Positions 60,646 through 64,000 of a stretch of DNA of 64,000 nt are shown here, piece by piece. Location: positions 37,138-101,137 of the forward strand of contig CALXSJ010000013.1 of the NCBI GenBank assembly GCA_944391115.1. Reading direction: 5' to 3'. Position 1 is the stretch's first letter. Each line of letters opens with the position of its first letter. The notes beneath the pieces are model-generated. The model was not told the DNA's origin. It worked only from the letters and a program-made list of their open reading frames with translations, and made no database searches. This DNA is from an uncultured Victivallales bacterium (GTDB lineage Bacteria > Verrucomicrobiota > Lentisphaeria > Victivallales > UBA1829). A program made the position numbers and the translations under genes.

Positions 60646-62274
60646 TCAGCGATCCAGTTCTCCGAGTCCTCCGGGCGGAATCCTTCCCTCCGGGGCCCGG
60701 TTCCCTTCCCCGGACCATGTTTTCCCTCCCGGAAGCGCAGGCGCTTCTGCAGAAAGGTTCAGGATGAAGACGCGCGGCGCCGCCTTCCGGAGCGCTTCCC
60801 CCAAATGCGCGGAATCCAGAAGAATGACAATGCTTTCCGCGCCGCCGCATGCCATTGCATAAGCCGCGCCGCCGGGCATGAAGGAGATGTCCCATTTCCC
60901 GAAGTTCAGCGTTTCCCGGTGCTCCCGGTAGAAACCGAGCCAGTGCCGGATGATCCGTTTTTCCATTTCGCCGATCCGGGAAAGATCCATCGAAAGCATC
61001 GGCACTCCGGCAAGAGACGCAATCATGTGCCTTGCGATGTTCACCGGAGACTCCCGGGGGTGCCAGAAAGCCGGATCGGCATGCACCGGAACGCCGTCTC
61101 CCATGCTGACGCGGATTTGCAGGATGCGGAGGAAATTGTCAAGAAAATCAAACGGCACGTCGCCGGCGCGGAACTGGGTGGCGTACGGAAGCATGCCCGG
61201 CGTGGCGTATGCCTGACGGAATTCAAGCAGGGCGTCCGGCTTCACCGCGCGGACACTTTCAGCAAGTTTCCGGACAAAGCGCATGGTATCCCTTCCGCGC
61301 GGATCTTCCGTATCCGGGAAAATACGATCGAGAAAATCGACTTTCAATCCGTCCAGACCGTAATCCGCCATGACATGCTTCATTTTGTCCAGCAGGATGT
61401 CCGCGGCGTCCCGGCGCCGGCTGTCAAAGACATGACAACCTTCGCGGCATTCCTCCGAAAAACAGCCGGGAATCATTTTGATGAGTCCGCTCTCCGCACC
61501 GATCAGGAACGGCGCAACCCAGAACAGATATTTCATGCCCATGGCCTGAACCCGTTTCCTGTGGTTTTCAAAATCGGGGAATTTCTGTTCGGAAAGGCGC
61601 CAGTCTCCGATCCATTCATACCACGTGGAGATGGTCTCCGGGGAAACGCGTTTCATCGCATCGAAGCACCAGCCGTCGTCGATGATGAGCGTCCTGAAAC
61701 CGAGCGAAGCGGCAATCCGGGCGTTCTCTTCGACCCACTCCTGCGTAACGGCGGCATGCACCGCATACCAGGTGCAGTAAACCGGCTCCCATGCGGCATC
61801 GGGAAAGGCCGGAAGTTTCACTCCAAGCGTTTTGCGCCAGTCCGCCAGGCAGTCTGTCCAGAGGAGCGGACGCTGATCGAGAATCAGTTCAAAATCTCCG
61901 GAATCCTTTCCGAGCGCCACTTCGAAAGCAATGTCATAGTTACAGTTTTCCTGATTCATCTGCGCCAGAATTTTCGTGTCGTCCGCAAGATTGGTCAGTC
62001 CTGCGGAAAGACGGTTGACCTGGGCGGAATTGAAGAAGGCGAGGAAGGGAAATGCACGCTGACCGGCGCTCCGGCTTTCCACGGTCCAGGGCAGTTTTGC
62101 GGAAGGGGTGCGGCTTTCCGGAACCCAGCAGCCGTGCACGTCCAGAACCGGCACGGAAAAGCGGATCCGCAGAAGTCCGCTCCATCCGGAAGGCCTGACC
62201 GCAAACCGCCCGTAATCGCCGGCGTGCTCGAAAACAGCATACTGCTCCGAACCGTGAAACAAAGAAATTTTCAT
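60646..62274 (-). CDS. GH36-family alpha-galactosidase-like glycosidase
   Basis: A 542-residue protein. After an N-terminal beta-sandwich (1-about 170), the TIM barrel begins at YCTWYAV. Characteristic strands are LIIDDGW (about 212), LFWVAPF, GLKVDFLD (about 324; Asp is the expected nucleophile) and FRAGDVPFDF (about 374; Asp the expected acid/base). No signal peptide, so it acts in the cytosol on imported galactosides. It is shorter than typical GH36 (over 700), with a reduced N-terminal domain, and could have another specificity. Its start overlaps the GntR-type regulator stop by 4 nt. Confidence 0.88.
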   Translation of the reverse strand: MKISLFHGSEQYAVFEHAGDYGRFAVRPSGWSGLLRIRFSVPVLDVHGCWVPESRTPSAKLPWTVESRSAGQRAFPFLAFFNSAQVNRLSAGLTNLADDTKILAQMNQENCNYDIAFEVALGKDSGDFELILDQRPLLWTDCLADWRKTLGVKLPAFPDAAWEPVYCTWYAVHAAVTQEWVEENARIAASLGFRTLIIDDGWCFDAMKRVSPETISTWYEWIGDWRLSEQKFPDFENHRKRVQAMGMKYLFWVAPFLIGAESGLIKMIPGCFSEECREGCHVFDSRRRDAADILLDKMKHVMADYGLDGLKVDFLDRIFPDTEDPRGRDTMRFVRKLAESVRAVKPDALLEFRQAYATPGMLPYATQFRAGDVPFDFLDNFLRILQIRVSMGDGVPVHADPAFWHPRESPVNIARHMIASLAGVPMLSMDLSRIGEMEKRIIRHWLGFYREHRETLNFGKWDISFMPGGAAYAMACGGAESIVILLDSAHLGEALRKAAPRVFILNLSAEAPALPGGKTWSGEGNRAPEGRIPPGGLGELDR

Positions 62275-63299
62275 TGAAGTGTCCTTTCCCTGAGTTCAGG
62301 CTGAATGACGATGGAATACGGCGCGGGAGGCGCTTTCCCCTCCAGAACGTCGGCAAGCAGTTCCGCCGCGGTGCGCGCACACTCTTCCGAGTGAAGATCA
62401 ATGCTGGAAAATCCCATTTCTCCGGCAAGGCAGGTGTTCCCGAGTCCGCACAGGGACACCTTCCCCCGGAGTCCGCACCGCGCCAGAACGTCTGAGCACC
62501 CCGCGGCCAGAAGATCGTCCGCGCAGACCAGCGCTTCGGGAATCCGTCCCGCGGACAGAAGAGATTCCAGCGCGGCGGAAGCCGCCTCCCGCTGATAGGG
62601 CAATTCACGGATTGCAAGAGATGCTGCCGAATCAAATGTCTTCCGGAAGGATTTCAGATATTCCCGGTTGTCCGGCAGATCCGGAGACGGCACAAACAGC
62701 GCGGCTGTCCGGACGTTCCTGCGTTTCAGCCACTCTGCGGCAAGCCTGCCCGCCGCGGGAAAGGACGCGCGCACGGAATACCCTTCCGACTGATTCATGA
62801 ATACGCAGGGAATCCGTCTCCTGCGGATTTCGGCAATGTCTTCCGGAGTCAGTTCCTGCACGCTGATGATGCAGCCGCCGTTGTTTTCGCGGAAGGCGAA
62901 ATCGCGGAAACCGGCGTTTCCGGCGGCCGCATTGAATCCGCGGATCACAAAATGATACCCGCGCCGTTCCGCCACCTCCGCCATGGCCCGGATGGCGCGC
63001 TCCCTCCCCGGATAAGCCGCCATGGCAATGTCATAAATGACATACGTCAGCGTCCGGACCGAGGATTCCGGATTGCTTGTTTTGAAGGTCCCCTTTCCGT
63101 GAATTTTGTAGATCTCCCCGCCGGCGGTCAGCTCCTCCATCGCCTTGCGGACGGTAATCCGGCTGACCCGGAAACGTTCGCAGAGTTCGCGTTCCGAAGG
63201 AATCACTGCGCCGGGTTTCAGTTCCTTCAGCACTTTTTCCCGAAATTCAAGCATAAGCTGAAAATACAAGGGCAAAGGCGTATCACGATGCAGCGCCAT
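62271..63299 (-). CDS. GntR-type HTH regulator with LacI-like sensor domain
   Basis: A 342-residue regulator from ATG 63299 (MALHRDTPLPLYFQL). Residues 5-72 are a GntR winged helix: GAVIPSERELCERFRVSRIT, VRKAMEELTAGG and KIHGKGTF. Residues about 85-342 form a periplasmic-binding-protein-like sugar sensor, as in AraR-type regulators. A perfect-spaced dyad at 63314-63339 lies directly over the start of transcription, so it should repress itself and the alpha-galactosidase downstream. The inducer is likely a galactoside, by operon context. The longer open frame upstream of 63299 covers the operator and promoter and is rejected. Confidence 0.92.
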   Translation of the reverse strand: MALHRDTPLPLYFQLMLEFREKVLKELKPGAVIPSERELCERFRVSRITVRKAMEELTAGGEIYKIHGKGTFKTSNPESSVRTLTYVIYDIAMAAYPGRERAIRAMAEVAERRGYHFVIRGFNAAAGNAGFRDFAFRENNGGCIISVQELTPEDIAEIRRRRIPCVFMNQSEGYSVRASFPAAGRLAAEWLKRRNVRTAALFVPSPDLPDNREYLKSFRKTFDSAASLAIRELPYQREAASAALESLLSAGRIPEALVCADDLLAAGCSDVLARCGLRGKVSLCGLGNTCLAGEMGFSSIDLHSEECARTAAELLADVLEGKAPPAPYSIVIQPELRERTLQ

Positions 63300-63313
63300 A
63301 ATACAAAACCCCA

Positions 63314-63339
63314 TACTGGTTATGTTGTCATTACCAGTA
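63314..63339. promoter_or_regulatory. Putative operator of GntR/alpha-galactosidase operon
   Basis: Inverted repeat TACTGGTTATG (63314-63324) / CATTACCAGTA (63329-63339), one mismatch, 4-nt gap. It lies between the -10 box (63340-63345) and the start codon at 63299, a normal place for a repressor site. Confidence 0.7.
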
Positions 63340-63367
63340 AAGATAATGCAGGAAAGCGGAAATACAA
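63340..63367 (-). promoter_or_regulatory. Promoter of GntR/alpha-galactosidase operon
   Basis: Minus strand TTGTAT (63362-63367), 16-nt spacer, TATCTT (63340-63345), immediately upstream of the dyad. Confidence 0.55.
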
Positions 63368-63741
63368 GCGGGACATTCCCCAAAAATCCGGATTACTTCC
63401 CGGGAACAGAGCTCGCGGGAAACCGGGGATTCCGCCTGCGGCGACCAGTCAGCAGATCCGGACTGCGGCAGGAATGAAAGGAAAGCGTGACAAGCGTTTT
63501 GCGGAACGGAGCATCGCGCCTTGAAAATATTTTCCATGTCAGAATCTGAGAACAGACACAACGGGAGCCGGGGGTCCGGAAAATACGCAGAGAAACACCT
63601 CTGAAAGGATCGGTTCATGACAATTTCCGGAAACAGGTTGCGCGGCGCATCCGGAAATACGGCACTCCGGATCATTCCACAAACGGCACCGAAGCGGCGG
63701 AACGGAGATGCGGAAACTGCATCACGCGGTCATCGGAGAAA
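63368..63741. other. Intergenic region before tRNA genes
   Basis: No convincing gene. A 114-codon minus-strand frame (63331-63675) runs through the promoter and operator region and has unbiased, Cys/Pro/Phe-rich content, so it is not called. Confidence 0.4.
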
Positions 63742-63817
63742 TGGCATCCCCTACGGGATTCGAACCCGTGTTACCAGGATGAGAACCTGGTGTCCTGGGC
63801 CTCTAGACGAAAGGGAC
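63742..63817 (-). tRNA. tRNA-Glu (CUC)
   Basis: Minus-strand 76-nt tRNA with CCA encoded (63742-63744). The acceptor stem GTCCCTT/AGGGGAT, D-arm CGTCTAGAGGCCCAGGACA, anticodon loop TTCTCAT (anticodon CTC at 63781-63783) and T-arm GGGTTCGAATCCC fold normally. It closely resembles bacterial tRNA-Glu. Confidence 0.95.
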
Positions 63818-63834
63818 TCGCTGTTTCATCCGAA

Positions 63835-63910
63835 TGGCATCCCCTACGGGATTCGAACCCGTGTTACCAGGATGAGAACCTGGTGTCCTAGGCCTCTAGA
63901 CGAAAGGGAC
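63835..63910 (-). tRNA. tRNA-Glu (CUC), second copy
   Basis: Minus-strand 76-nt tRNA, CCA encoded, anticodon CTC at 63874-63876. It differs from the first copy by one base in the D-arm region (CCTAGG for CCCAGG). Confidence 0.95.
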
Positions 63911-63924
63911 TTGTTTTCATCAAA

Positions 63925-64000
63925 TGGCATTCCCAAGGGGATTCGAACCCCTGTTACCAGGATGAAAACCTGGTGTCCTAGGCCTCTAGACGATGGGAAC
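63925..64000 (-). tRNA. tRNA-Glu (UUC)
   Basis: Minus-strand 76-nt tRNA ending exactly at the window edge, CCA encoded, anticodon TTC at 63964-63966. Acceptor stem GTTCCCA/TGGGAAT. The same D-loop and anticodon-stem sequence as its two neighbours suggests tandem duplication followed by anticodon change. Confidence 0.93.

Noticed and set aside
63331..63675. 114-codon minus-strand frame upstream of the GntR-type gene
   Set aside because: It overlaps the promoter and operator, lacks an RBS and shows no recognisable protein features.
63742..64000. Possible CRISPR or direct-repeat array
   Set aside because: The near-identical units are three tRNA-Glu genes with normal cloverleaf parts and CCA ends.

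Overview
The window is 64 kb of a GC-rich bacterial chromosome with dense, mostly housekeeping gene content. An LpxA acyltransferase, a heptose-1-phosphate adenylyltransferase and many envelope-sugar genes point to a Gram-negative cell with an LPS-like outer layer. SGNH hydrolases, GH36 and GH2-type genes, a very long Sel1-repeat protein and the general style of the proteins suggest the PVC superphylum, most likely Lentisphaerota (Victivallis-like). That placement is inference from gene content; no rRNA gene is present.

Layout. 1-3.9 kb: leftward cluster (cut-off unknown protein, dual-specificity phosphatase, SGNH hydrolase, two membrane proteins). 4-12.9 kb: mnmG with an OppC-type permease, a 700-bp gap with strong RNA hairpins, then 5-formyl-THF cyclo-ligase, RNase Y, an HD protein and an OppF-type ATPase; an esterase and a HIT protein face them. 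13-14.8 kb: a decayed GH2 glycosidase beside an intact AraC regulator. 14.8-22.6 kb: a WecA/TagO-type transferase fused to a sugar-epimerase-like domain, an NhaD/ArsB-type transporter with a PTS EIIA-CBS protein, a GT2 glycosyltransferase with a small leader ORF, queH and a WbuC-type cupin. 22.8-34.6 kb: copper ATPase, DegT aminotransferase, NAD synthetase, TadE-like pseudopilin, heptose adenylyltransferase, PfkB kinase, SppA, a degenerate PD-(D/E)XK/Fe-S nuclease-like protein, thioredoxin and TilS.

34.6-39.6 kb: a P2-type cation ATPase preceded by a well-formed yybP-ykoY (manganese) riboswitch with an overlapping terminator, a three-repeat HNH-associated protein and a DeoR regulator. 39.7-46.6 kb: a GT-C-like membrane protein, aroA, an FHA-pseudokinase protein, thyX and an M32 carboxypeptidase. 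46.6-53.8 kb: RNase R, panB, lpxA, panC, malic enzyme and hisF. 53.8-60.6 kb: an ATP-cone-like protein, a 1133-residue Sel1 protein, an RlmD/TrmA-type methyltransferase, radC and acpS. 60.6-64 kb: a GH36 alpha-galactosidase in an operon with its GntR/LacI-type regulator, then three tRNA-Glu genes ending at the window edge.

Promoters share one pattern: a TTG-starting -35 box, a 16-17 nt spacer and a -10 box that usually ends in TT (TATATT, TATCTT, TATTTT). The best-supported new inference is that the ATPase at 34604-37264 is a riboswitch-controlled Mn2+ exporter. No phage, insertion sequence or CRISPR array was seen.
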